From positions 1 through 40,051 of the forward strand of contig JAAMXP010002621.1 of the NCBI GenBank assembly GCA_019693395.1: a DNA stretch of 40,051 nt. The letters run 5' to 3'. Shown piece by piece: positions 21,480-31,027 of this stretch. The notes under the pieces were generated by a model. It did not search any database and was not told the origin of the DNA. It worked only from the letters and a program-made list of their open reading frames with translations. The stretch is from Ettlia oleoabundans (taxonomy: Eukaryota > Chlorophyta > Chlorophyceae > Chlamydomonadales). Within the stretch, counting starts at the first letter, position 1. Each line of letters begins with the position of its first letter. The position numbers were made by a program, and so were the translations under genes.

Positions 21480-22027
21480 GGTGACTGTGTGTGGCACGAG
21501 CGACTGCGAGGAGCGAGAGACACGGCACAAGCCGTCCACTGTCTGGCTGATTTGTGGGGATGGGTTTCTTAGCTGGCGACCTGGGTCATGCGGAGGCGCT
21601 CATCCGAGCCCGCTTGGTCCTAAACCTCTAAAAGTCACTTCTGGAAATTTCCAATCAGTGTGTGTTAGCCGTGGGACACGCCGGAGCAAGGGGACTCCAA
21701 GAGCTTCCCGCGAAGCCGCCACGCCGCCGCTGCCTGCGGCAGGCTGCCCAAGCCCTCGTCATGCAACACTTCAGCGCGGCTGTTCAACCAATTTTCCCAC
21801 GCGTGACATCTATTTCATTTGATAAGCTCAATCCTTCTCAGAAAGACCACTCTTTACATCCTCAACCAGACAGTAGGGTGCGCAGCAACAACCGGCTGTT
21901 CCTGTGTGCCATTACAAGCCAACCTCTTTAGCCCATCCTCAGGGAGATGGTAACGAACATTGCTACATAAAGATGGTATTTTGCGTCATTACAAAGGGCA
22001 TGTGATCATGCAAAAGCAAAGCGCCAT
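21480..22027. promoter_or_regulatory. Spacer: PsbR promoter and rhomboid 3' UTR
   Basis: The left part lies directly upstream of the PsbR start and must contain its promoter. The right part is the rhomboid 3' UTR, with minus-strand TGTAA at 21989-21993 and 21912-21916. I see no confident TATA box or light-responsive repeat. Confidence 0.4.
21989..21993 (-). terminator. Putative TGTAA polyadenylation signal of the rhomboid gene
   Basis: TTACA on the + strand, 35 nt after the rhomboid stop in gene orientation. A second copy lies at 21912-21916, which may be the one used given the short distance of the first. Confidence 0.35.
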
Positions 22028-23865
22028 TCAGGCGTTTCTCGTGCTGCTTGCATAGCGGGAAGCCAAGTGCAGCATCAGGCAAGTGCCAGCCCCGAGTACC
22101 AGGTGGCTGCCCAGGTCCCACCAGCCCATTGCAGGATGTGACGCAGCACCACCCAGGTTGAGCAGCGCAGGGGTAGTGGCAACCAACCGGCCGGCCTGCA
22201 GGCGCCGTCGCTGTTGCAGCCGCAGCCGACGGTACAACCAGCCCAGGAATCGCGCGCCGTATACGTGCATAAGACCTGCTGCCAGGCCGCACAGCTGGCT
22301 GGGAAGGCTAATTGAGGGTGCTAACAGGCAATTCGAAAAGAACAGGGTCGACCACACACCCAGCCGCCCGCCTGTAAACACATAGTCGTCTGTTGGCTCC
22401 ACACGTGCCGCTGCGTAATCTGCCTCCCGCATGTATCCAGCCACCACCTGTGCTAGAAGGGAAAAGGGAAAAGGCAGTACAAGATGATGGGCAGGGGAAA
22501 ACGAACCACGGGAAAATTGCACAACACAAGGTGGCGGCGGAGAAACACCCTACTCTCAATCTGGTTCACGGGTGCCCCAGGTATCAACAAATATGGGCAA
22601 ATACCATGCCTAGCAGAATGCCACCGCCCCCCTGCAACTGTGGCACCGCCTCAACTCCCGCCTCACATTTACAGCAAGGGCAACACCACTGAAGCCTACA
22701 ATGTATGACTGAAAATATGCATCAGCCAATGAGCTCTCGGGAAACCAGCTTGCAGCCAGCCGTGTGCACAACACTACGGGGCATGAAGGCCGGGGAGGAA
22801 TAAAGGTGGCAGGTCAGCGTGCTTTGGGTGGGTGGGTGGGTGGGTGGGGGGGCTCTGTGGCGTGCCATTGCTTGTAAGGCAAGGCCACATTGCAGAGGCA
22901 GGAGACATTCAGCCAGTTAGTAATAATGGCAGCTGCATAGAATATAGCCGCTGTAGCGCACGTGCCATTGCTCAAGCAACACTGGTAGAAACACGGGCAG
23001 GGCAGGACAGGGCAGGGGAGGGCAGGTCAGTTGCGCACCGTACAGGGCTTGCGAGGTGAGGGCCATGGATCCCACCAGTGCCAGGAAACGCGGCGTGCCT
23101 AGCCGACGCTCCAAAGGCAGTCCCTCTACTGCCAGGGTGGTGCAGCTGCTCAACAGCTGAGGCAGGTCAGTATGAAGCAGCAGACCGGAGACCAGGCGGT
23201 GCCACTCACGGCGGTGCAGCAGGTGCCGGGGGTTGAGGCCCACCTGGCAAGGGTGGGCACCGGGGGGCAGGGAAGGCGAAGAGGTTAATGGAGCTGAGAA
23301 GACACAGAGGCATAACGTGCGCTGCCCACAGCGCTACACCAGTGCAGTGTGGCAGGCAGAAGCAGTCACAGTTTGAACAACTGCAAGTACAGCCAGCAAC
23401 AAGCAGAGGTGCGATTTGCAACAGCGCACCTGCCACAGGAGGTAGCCGCCGGGCCACACGTGCAAGCCTGCTTGTGCCGCCATCAGCCCTGCCGTGCCAT
23501 ATTGTGGTCTATGCCACTGAAACGACGATGCCATAAGGTATGTGCCTGCTTACACAGAGGGGAAGCTCATTGGCAGCTGATTGTACTCTGTGCACTGCAT
23601 TTCAACACCAACATATGGCAAGCGGCAAGCACGGAGTGCCTCGAGGGGGCGGCTCTTGAGACTTACAGGATGCCATCTGCAGGCCCTGCCAGGTCTTTGA
23701 ATGCTCCCTAAAGTTGTAACCGACAGGAATGATGGGGCCTGACGTCATGCCGTTTGGCAAAGACAACCTCTTTACGGTGGTCTCAGCCCAGTTCCACGCA
23801 CGGCGCGCAATACCGGCGACGTCGCCGACGGGGAAGACGCCCCAAGCTGCACCATCTGCCGACAT
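22028..23865 (-). CDS. Rhomboid-family membrane protein, probably proteolytically impaired
   Basis: Exons 23865-23667, 23488-23430, 23243-23039, 22981-22962, 22708-22667 and 22447-22028 join in phase to 314 aa. The core matches the RHBDD/plant RBL branch: GLNPRHLLHRREWHRLVSG, LLLHTDLPQLLSS (loop after TM1), LERRLGTPRFLALV (TM3), the catalytic-serine motif GFSGVALA (Ser168) and a last core helix LPSQLCGLAAGLMHVYG. In active family members that last helix reads S-[HG]HL-x-G, with His as catalytic base. Here the position is Gln226 (codon CAG). The C-terminus has a basic stretch (YRRLRLQQRRRL), then two more hydrophobic segments. Exon 4 is only 20 nt. The first exon, about 66 aa without similarity, is the least certain. 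A membrane protease or pseudoprotease role is inferred. It is head-to-head with the methyltransferase gene. Confidence 0.8.
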
Positions 23866-24259
23866 GGTTCCTTGCCAGCGCGGAATGTGCACTAGTTGCT
23901 GCGACTTTACAGCTGACGTAACACTGCTGCAGCAGCGAGGCTCAGCACTGATGGAGCCCCGATGGCTATCCCTCTCCCGCCTGCCACTGTGTGCGCGGAT
24001 CCACTGGGGGGCGTATGAGCTACTTTCGGAGGGTTCAGAGTTAAGTCAGCGTGCAACTCGTGCACACGTGGCATCAATAGCCGGGATGACATCCCCCCCA
24101 GGGTTCTGGTGACACTGCCAACGGCGCACGATTTACAACTGCTTAGAACCAACTTGATACGCAATGCAAGCGCTGCGGGCCTCCAACTGCAGCCAGGTTG
24201 GGCACTTCCCTGGTTCTATCTGCGCGTCCTCAAACCCCTTATAGTGCACTCATTCCTGC
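23866..24259. promoter_or_regulatory. Divergent intergenic region (bidirectional promoter candidate)
   Basis: The 394 bases between the rhomboid ATG (minus) and the methyltransferase ATG (plus) should hold both promoters. No strong motif was seen. The call rests on orientation. Confidence 0.4.
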
Positions 24260-26274
24260 ATGCCCAACATGCGTCTTCCAATGCAGGCCCCTGGCTCGCG
24301 GCGGTCCCAGCTGCGCTGCAAGGCACAGGCTGCAGGTCCCACTGCCGCCACTCCGCCGCCACGCCCATCAGGGCCCCTGGTCAGTGCCGTAGAGGCGCTG
24401 TTCCGCTTCCCTCCTTTCTTCAACATGGCAGCTTCCAAGGCACGAGCCATGATTGTGCAGCGCGGCGAGAAGATGGGGCTGGATTTTGCAGCAGAGATTG
24501 AGGCGCTAAAAGGCGTGGACTGGGACCGTGAGCTGGCAGCAGTAGAAGACAAGAGCGTGCGCTACCCAGCGTACTACAAGGTGCCCTTCCATGCCTACCC
24601 AGAAGGAAATCTTGGGTGGGCGCCAGCCATGGAGATGACCGTAGCAGCACGCAGCGTGCATGCCACTGTGTACGACCCAGAGGGTGGCACGCTGGATCCA
24701 CAGGTGGGTGGGAGTGCAGGGCATAGTAGCATGGGAGCAAGCTGAAGGTGTACGGTTGTATGGCTGTTAGTGTGCATGTTTGTAAAGGAGCTGTCGGCAG
24801 TACTAAATTGGGGACGTGCACAACACGCATCCGATCTCTTCAGCCCAGCCGGCGCAGCGACCTCGTTGGCTTACGCATGTTGCTGGCCCTTACAGCAGCA
24901 TCCAATCAATGCATGTGCCGGCCCCACTGCTACGCACCACTCGCTGGGTGCAGGGCGACGACAATCTGCGCAACAGCTACAGCCGGTGCATGCAGCAGCT
25001 GCTAGAGGAGCAGGGGGCGCGCCCCATCAGGCAGATCCTGGATGTGGGGGCCGCCACAGGACTCAGCAGCCTGGCTCTCTTGCGCGCCTTCCCAGAAGCA
25101 GAGGTCACAGGTAAGCTTGCAGAAGGCCTGCCAGTATGGTGCAGAGCCTGGCGATTGAGGGGAATATACAGCTAGCCTGGGCTGAACGTGGACAGCACAT
25201 GTAAAGTCCCACCATCCCCCACCATTGGTAGCCCCACCATCAACTGCAGGTGCCTTCTTCCTCCACAAACCAGGCAGCGCAGCACCTGTAAATACAATAT
25301 CGATGTAATCCTATTATGCTTGCAGAATTTTTGCGTCCTCATGCCCCTGCAGGCATTGACTTGTCTCCCCACATGCTGGCAGTTGGCAGCTACCTGCAGC
25401 GCCAGCGGAACGAGCAGCATGCAGCAGCAGGGCAGCCACCCGAGAGGCTGCGCTTTTTGCACGGCGCAGGGGAGGACACCCGGCTGCCCAGCGAGAGCCT
25501 TGACCTCGTCAGCGTCATGTTGGTGGGTAGCCGTCCAATATCTGGGCCCCCAAACAAACAATCTGGGCCCTCGATGATGCGGTGCTGTGGTTCGTTGTAG
25601 GTTCTGCTGGGGCTCATGCTTGGCGTGATGTGCTGCATCGATCGCTCAATTTACATAGCAGAAACTGCAGCTCGCGATATAGCTGATTGTGACTGGCTTC
25701 AATAGGTTCCCTGGCAGCGGGATCTGCAGGTGTGTCATGAGCTGCCGGCAGCTGCAAGCGCGGCTATCTTCAAGGAAGCCTGCCGGCTACTGCGCCCCCG
25801 CGGCGCCCTTGCTGTGATGGTGCGTATTATCCTTGTGCATTGGGCACCGTGCATGACCAATGCATGCCTACATGCGCTACACGCAAGCCTGCTTCCACCT
25901 CTTCCATAATCTTGCCAGTTAGCTCAGGTGTGTGCAATGGTACCAAGTAACCATGATGTGAGCTGTCCGAAGTCACAGTTCAGTAGCCTCCCCGTGCTCC
26001 GACACACGTGTACGTCCCGTGGCCCCCCTCCTTACCTACTCCCTGGCCTCCCTGCACGCAGGAGATGAACCCTGCCAGCCCTGGGTTCCGCCGCATCTTC
26101 TCCCAACCATTCCCATACGTGGCCTTCAAGTCCACAGAGCCCTGGCTGCTGGAGTACCTCAGCTTGGATATGGCGGGGGCCATGGAAGCTGCCGGGTTCC
26201 GCCCCGCGCAGCAGCTGGAAAACTCGCCGCGGCACAAGACGGTGGTGGCTGTGAAGCCGCAGTACCAGAGCTAA
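24260..26274 (+). CDS. SAM-dependent methyltransferase, probably plastid-targeted
   Basis: Exons 24260-24703, 24954-25110, 25353-25522, 25730-25819 and 26062-26274 join in phase to 357 aa. The first 40 residues are Arg/Ser/Ala/Pro-rich without acids (MPNMRLPMQAPGSRR start), typical of a plastid transit peptide. A family-specific N-terminal region of about 110 residues follows (WDRELAAVEDKSVRYPAYY, FHAYPEGNLGWAPAME). Then comes a class I fold: motif I LDVGAATG (177-184), the ribose-binding acidic residue in TGIDLSPHML, motif II/III-like DLVSVMLVCHELP, and ACRLLRPRGALAVM. The C-terminal strand pair ends PRHKTVVAVKPQYQS. The same layout is found in uncharacterised plant and cyanobacterial class I methyltransferases; the substrate cannot be read from sequence. 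A TGTAA lies about 215 nt after the stop. Confidence 0.85.
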
Positions 26275-27131
26275 CCCCACAGGGTGATAGCCGAGAGGCG
26301 CTTCACTGCACGGGCGCGGCTTTTACGTCTAAATCGTTCCAATATGTTCAATCACTGATGTCATCTGATCTCATTATACTCAAAAGTGCTTCCTTGGCAA
26401 CTTCTGTTGTGTCCAATGGTGAGCCTTCTAACTGTCCTTCTGTTCTGTTTGCAACTGGCATCTTCCAGGACTAGAAAATATCGACACATGTAAGGAGGGA
26501 GGAAGTGAATCCCTAAAAATAAAACAGTGTGCTGCAGAAACTCTAGGAAAGGGTCGTGGAGACATGGGCTTGGCTGCGGCTAATCAAGGAAAGGAAGCGA
26601 CAGTAATAAACACTCTCTCTGTGAGGGGCTCAATTGGACAGCTAGCAAGTCTAGGGCATATAATGCCAAAAACAAAAGGTCTCACAAATAAGGTGCAGCG
26701 ATGACTTGGGACAAGACCAGGATGTCTCGACTGAGTTTGGTTGGGTGGAGCAGCCGGGCTGCTGGTCAGGGTGGAAGATGCAAGGAGGCACCCTTATGTT
26801 CGGAGGCTTGACAGTGGGCAACCAATCGTGCTCAGACGATGGCTGCCTGGGGCGGAGCAGTTTTGAACTCCTGCACCTGCTCCCGCTGACCCCGGGGCTT
26901 ACTCTTCTCCTCCCTGCACAGCGCAGCAAAGCTCGGGCAAACTCTATTTCTACCCACCATCACTTCAGCAACGGTAGGCACATCAAGAACGGCAATGCCA
27001 GTTTCAACTCGATGCTATGCAGCTGTGATGCAGCAGCCGGAGGCATCACAGGGACACAACAGCGTATGTAATAGCAGTGTCGTCGGTCTGGGCCGTGCCG
27101 CTATGTTGACATTCCCGCTCCGTTTGGTTGC
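26275..27131. other. Convergent intergenic region
   Basis: This holds the 3' UTRs of the methyltransferase and of four-TM gene B. Gene B may extend here: a donor AA|GTAAGC overlaps its stop, and an acceptor near 27107 would add about 17 residues ending at 27046. No other gene is supported. Confidence 0.45.
26489..26493 (+). terminator. Putative TGTAA polyadenylation signal of the methyltransferase gene
   Basis: TGTAA on the coding strand, about 215 nt past the TAA stop. This is the standard chlorophyte signal at a normal distance. Confidence 0.45.
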
Positions 27132-28349
27132 TTACTTGCTCATCATGGCAGAGAGTGGGACAGTCAGTATGCAGCAGGCGGCGGTGGTCCATGAGAGGGC
27201 GATGACCATGTTGCGGTAGTTGCCCCGCGGGTAGCCGTTTGGGAACAGCAGGCCCGTTTCGTTGCTCACATTGTTGTTGTAAACTGCAAGGCAGCATGTG
27301 CAAAGGATACATCGCATGCACGTGAATTGTTGAAAAACGCTACAGCATGCATTTGCTGCAGTAGGCTGCAAGTGCTGCAGGGCTGGTGGGCTACATTCCC
27401 ACACCACATGTTGGGCTGGCTGACTATGGGCGAGCCAGCAGGCCTCGTTGCCTTGCTGCCGCTTCTCACGCAGCTTGCCGCCCAGTGCGCTGCTGCACAT
27501 GCCATACCCAACACAAAGCACATGTTGTTCCCTGCCTGCCCCTAGTTTGGTGCAGGCATGACATTGACAGCCACCCACCCGTGGCGGTAATGGAGTAGGC
27601 CAGCCACCAGAGTGAGAGGAAGGAGGTGAGGATCAGCGAGACCATGGAGGGGAGGCAGGCGGCAAAGAGGGTGAAGAGAGAAACAATGATGGCGATGGCG
27701 GAGGTGGCATAACCATCTGCAGCACAGAAAGGCTGGCGTGGGGCAAGGGTGAGATTGGGCTCAGCTCACTGAAGGCGGCACGGGAAATGTCGTTGGTCAC
27801 AGTGCAACCAAGCTTGACAACTCACATCCGCATACATTGACGTTCGTGTTGGTCATTAGGCACGTATCACCTGCAAAGAAGGAATGGGGCACGGGGGTTT
27901 CAGCGGCAGGCGAGTGTCTGGGTTTGCAGGAAGCAGGAGAAAGCAGGAGCAATGCGTCCAGCGGAGCGGCGCACGTGATCGGCAGGCACGGTGGGAACGC
28001 CTTTTGCTTCTCACCCCATGTATAGGTCACACAGCCAGAAGAATCACAGACTGTGGCATCAGCAGTGGGCCACAGCTGCTGAGCAATGATGACGACAATC
28101 GTCACTGCAAATGCGATCTGCAACTGGTGAGAGAGAGGAGGTCAGGGTGGGCCCGGTGGCGGAGCGGTATCGGCGGAATAGGAGCACACTGCCTAGGCAG
28201 CCGTCCGCAACGCTCTGCGGTGAGGAACCCAAACAATCTCAACACGAGCATGCCTGCCCTTGTCAAACATCAGCCTGCACCCAGCATCTCGCCTCGCAAA
28301 ACGAGAGGAAGCCGATAACAAGGCCCAACTTTTTGAAGTGGAACCCCAT
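27132..28349 (-). CDS. Four-TM MARVEL/CASP-like protein, paralogue B
   Basis: Exons 28349-28281, 28123-28015, 27870-27826, 27716-27579 and 27283-27132 join in phase to about 170 aa. The span order matches protein A: TM1 across the exon 1/2 junction (LQIAFAVTIVVII), a Cys-rich outer loop (ATVCDSSGCVTYTW, DTCLMTNTNVNVCG), TM2 and TM3 in exon 4 (ATSAIAIIVSLFTLF, then SLWWLAYSITAT), a loop with two Asn-glycosylation-like sites (NNVSNETG), and TM4 (NMVIALSWTTAACCILTV). It shares the WWxxYxxxAT motif with A but lacks its long tail. The exon 1 donor (GTGCAG) is weak. The C-terminus depends on whether the donor overlapping the stop is used. Function is unknown; four-TM scaffold proteins of membrane domains are the closest idea. 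Confidence 0.6.
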
Positions 28350-28813
28350 GGTTGTGGGCGGCACGTGAGTGTGAAGGTTGAATTGATGAATTTCAGAAGT
28401 TCCGGAGCGAGCCGCGGGATTACGGGAGCACACAGGTTCAGTACGGCTTGCGGTACCGGCAACGGCAAGGAGAGCAAGTTCCATAACAGCAGCCTTCACA
28501 CCTGTCAAGCTTGAAACGCCCAGCAAGCAAAGTATTGCAGCGCCGCGGTAACACTTGCGCGCCGCATGATCTTTACAAGGTCCGGAGCGCCCAAATATTG
28601 ACGCCTGGCAGTCTCCGAGCGGCAGGCAAGTTAGAATAATCATTTGACGATGCGCAAGCGGCACCACATCCCAGCGCTGCTCTGCCGCCGCCACCTGCCG
28701 CCAGATAAAGCTTGGGTCTAGCAGGAACGCAGCGGCCCTTCAGGCACCTCGGTGCTTTACCGGTGGCTGCTGGGTGGTTTGACCCATGTAAAGAAGATGG
28801 CATGACTTGCAGG
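28350..28813. promoter_or_regulatory. Divergent intergenic region with minimal uORF
   Basis: This separates the ATG of four-TM gene B from the CLC start. Close to the CLC gene an ATG at 28797 reads Met-Ala-stop (28797-28805). Its stop overlaps a second ATG at 28802, which is in frame with the CLC protein. If transcribed, it would be a two-codon upstream ORF. No clear TATA box was seen. Confidence 0.4.
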
Positions 28814-30830
28814 ATGGCTGGGGATGTGGAGCAGCAGCATCAGCTGCAGGAGGAGCCTGTGATTCATGCAGACGCAAAGCTGGCTTTGGATCCAGCACCG
28901 CTGGCGGCAGCAGCAGCAGGGGAAGCCAAATCCGCCACACCTGCTGCATCAGGCAGCACTCCATCTGACGAGCAGCTGGCGCCGTTTGACCCGCCCTTTG
29001 CACCACTGACACCGCCCTTTGTCTTCTGGCAGGACGCGCTGCTGCTGACGATTGTGGGCGGGTAAGACGGCAAGGGCTGTGGCTGCCATGGTTTAAAGGT
29101 CGGCTGCGCGTCTCTTGCAGAAGCGAAAACTCCCTTGCATAGCAAAACTCCATGGCAGGTAGTCTCCGCTGTTGCTGCGTGCCCCCGCCTTGCCTTGCTT
29201 TAAAACACTCTGCGCCATCCAGCCGTCTGTAGCCATTTCTTCCCAGCCACAATCTCAACAATGCCAGCCCTAGCCAAGTCTTGAAACCTTCCAACATGTG
29301 CGCCGGGATCTGCTCGCAGAGTGATGGGCCTGTTTGGTTACGGCTACCTTCGGGCCATTAGTAAAGTGACAGAGCTATGGATGTCGACAGACGGCAACTC
29401 TGGCTATCCAAAGGCGGCCTCCTCCCTTCAGTTCGGGGCAGGCCGGTGGTGGTGGACGCTGTTTGTTGCCGGCATGGGGCTAGCGGTGGGGCTTGTGCGC
29501 GTGCTGCTACGGCTGGAGAAAGCCCCCAGCTTCATTGAGGAGCTTCGCAGCATGCACTGCAACCCGGTAGTTGGCTTCAAGTCTACCCTAATCACCCTTG
29601 TTAGCCTGCTGGGTGGTGTGCCGATGGGCCCAGAGGCGGGGCTGGGAGCCGCGGCGGGCACGCTGGCAGTCCTGCTATGCCGACGGCGCAGCTTTGCGCT
29701 GCAGGCAGAGCTGCGCAGCCGCCTCTATGCGCTGTCAGCCATGTGCTCCGCCTTCTCCGCCTTCCTGCCCAGCCCCTTCGTTGCCGTGCTGATGACGCTT
29801 GAACTGGGACAGCCCACCAACACCCTGGGACTGCCACACGTGCACCTAGCCCTGCTGCTTTCCTTTGGGGCCACCGCCTCATTTGCCGCCTACTATGCCA
29901 TCTCTGGCTACACCTATTTCAGCCCCATCGTCCTGGTCAAGGCAGTAGTTTCCGGAGCTTATGACCAGATCTACCTTGTGCAAGGCATCCTGTTTGGCAT
30001 CATGGGTGCTGCTTTTGGCATGGTGAGCCCCACCCCCTTGCTGGCCCCTTTCTCAAATGGCCTGCCTTTCAGGAGCCATGCCTGCCTGCCTGCCTGCCCT
30101 GCCGCCCGGCGGTAGATCAAGCAGGTTCTGTAGTAAGCCGAATTGACTGGCCTCGTTTCCCTGCTTGCTTGCCACTACCTGCCTTTCTGTCTGCCTGCAG
30201 GTGTATATTGTGATGGCTGGTGTGGTGAAGATTGCGGCAACAGCCGTGCGCACAAGGCTGGATGCCACCATTGGGCGCTGGCCACGCGTGGTGGTGATGG
30301 CCACTGCAGGTGGTGCCGTGGTCGGGGCAATGGGCTGGGCCATGCCCCTTGTGCTGACGGACGGATCGGCGCAGCTACTGACGGTGATGCAAGACGGTGA
30401 TGAGGTTGGCAGCGGCGTACTGGCAGCCTCAGCATTTGTCAAGGCGCTGGCTTACCACGTGGCAGGAGAGTCCGGCTTTTCGGGTGGCCTCTTCCTGCCC
30501 ATGCTTGCCATGAGCTCCTGCCTGGGCCGAGTGTTTGTGAATATCACTGGAGTCAACGCCGCTGTGGCCCTGTCTTGCTCCTCCATTGCCCTGGCTTCCT
30601 CCCTCATCCCGGCCCCCTTCATGCTCGCTCTTATGGGCAACTCCCTGCTTCTGGTAGGCCCCGAGGGCCTAGTCAGCATCTTTGCCACAGCAGGAACTGC
30701 ACACCTGCTATGCACAGGGGTGGGTTTCCCGCAGGCGCTGCTTGCTCGCTCAGCTGCCAGCCGCAAAGCCAAAGAGGAGGCCAAGGCTGCAACAGATGCG
30801 CAGCACGCCGACGCTCAGCAGCACTTGTAA
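28814..30830 (+). CDS. Divergent CLC-family chloride channel/transporter
   Basis: Exons 28814-29061, 29320-30022 and 30201-30830 join in phase to 526 aa. CLC proteins move chloride or other anions, as channels or H+-coupled exchangers. The product is strongly hydrophobic after an acidic Ala/Pro-rich N-terminus of about 65 residues. CLC features: helix B (LLLTIVGGVMGLFGYGYLRAIS), the mid-protein GGVPMGPEAGLGAAAG where other CLCs have GREGP (gating-type Glu at residue 188), and GESGFSGGLFLPMLAMSSCLGRVF, the GxFxP helix of the second half. A canonical GSGIP serine motif is not visible, and there is no CBS pair; the protein stops soon after the last helix. This suggests a divergent, bacterial-type or YfeO-like branch. 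The start at 28814 has the best context (A at -3, G at +4); 28802 is in frame. The TAA stop overlaps a TGTAA (30826-30830). Confidence 0.82.
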
Positions 30831-30922
30831 TGTTAAGCGTCTCTTCCGCTGTTGTTCCTTCATTTGTCAGCCCCTGTGCCTTTTACGCACCAACTTGCCT
30901 TCATCAAGTTCAGATCCTTTTG

Positions 30923-30927
30923 TTACA
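30923..30927 (-). terminator. Putative TGTAA polyadenylation signal of the ankyrin gene
   Basis: TTACA on the + strand, about 100 nt past the ankyrin gene stop in gene orientation. It lies in the 197-nt gap between the convergent CLC and ankyrin genes. Confidence 0.4.
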
Positions 30928-31027
30928 CCCCCATGCACACAAAATTGGTGTTGCGCCTACCTCACTACACAGTCAAGGTTGTTCCTGCTATTCTTTAATC
31001 TACCACTAGCCACCATGCTGGTTTCTC

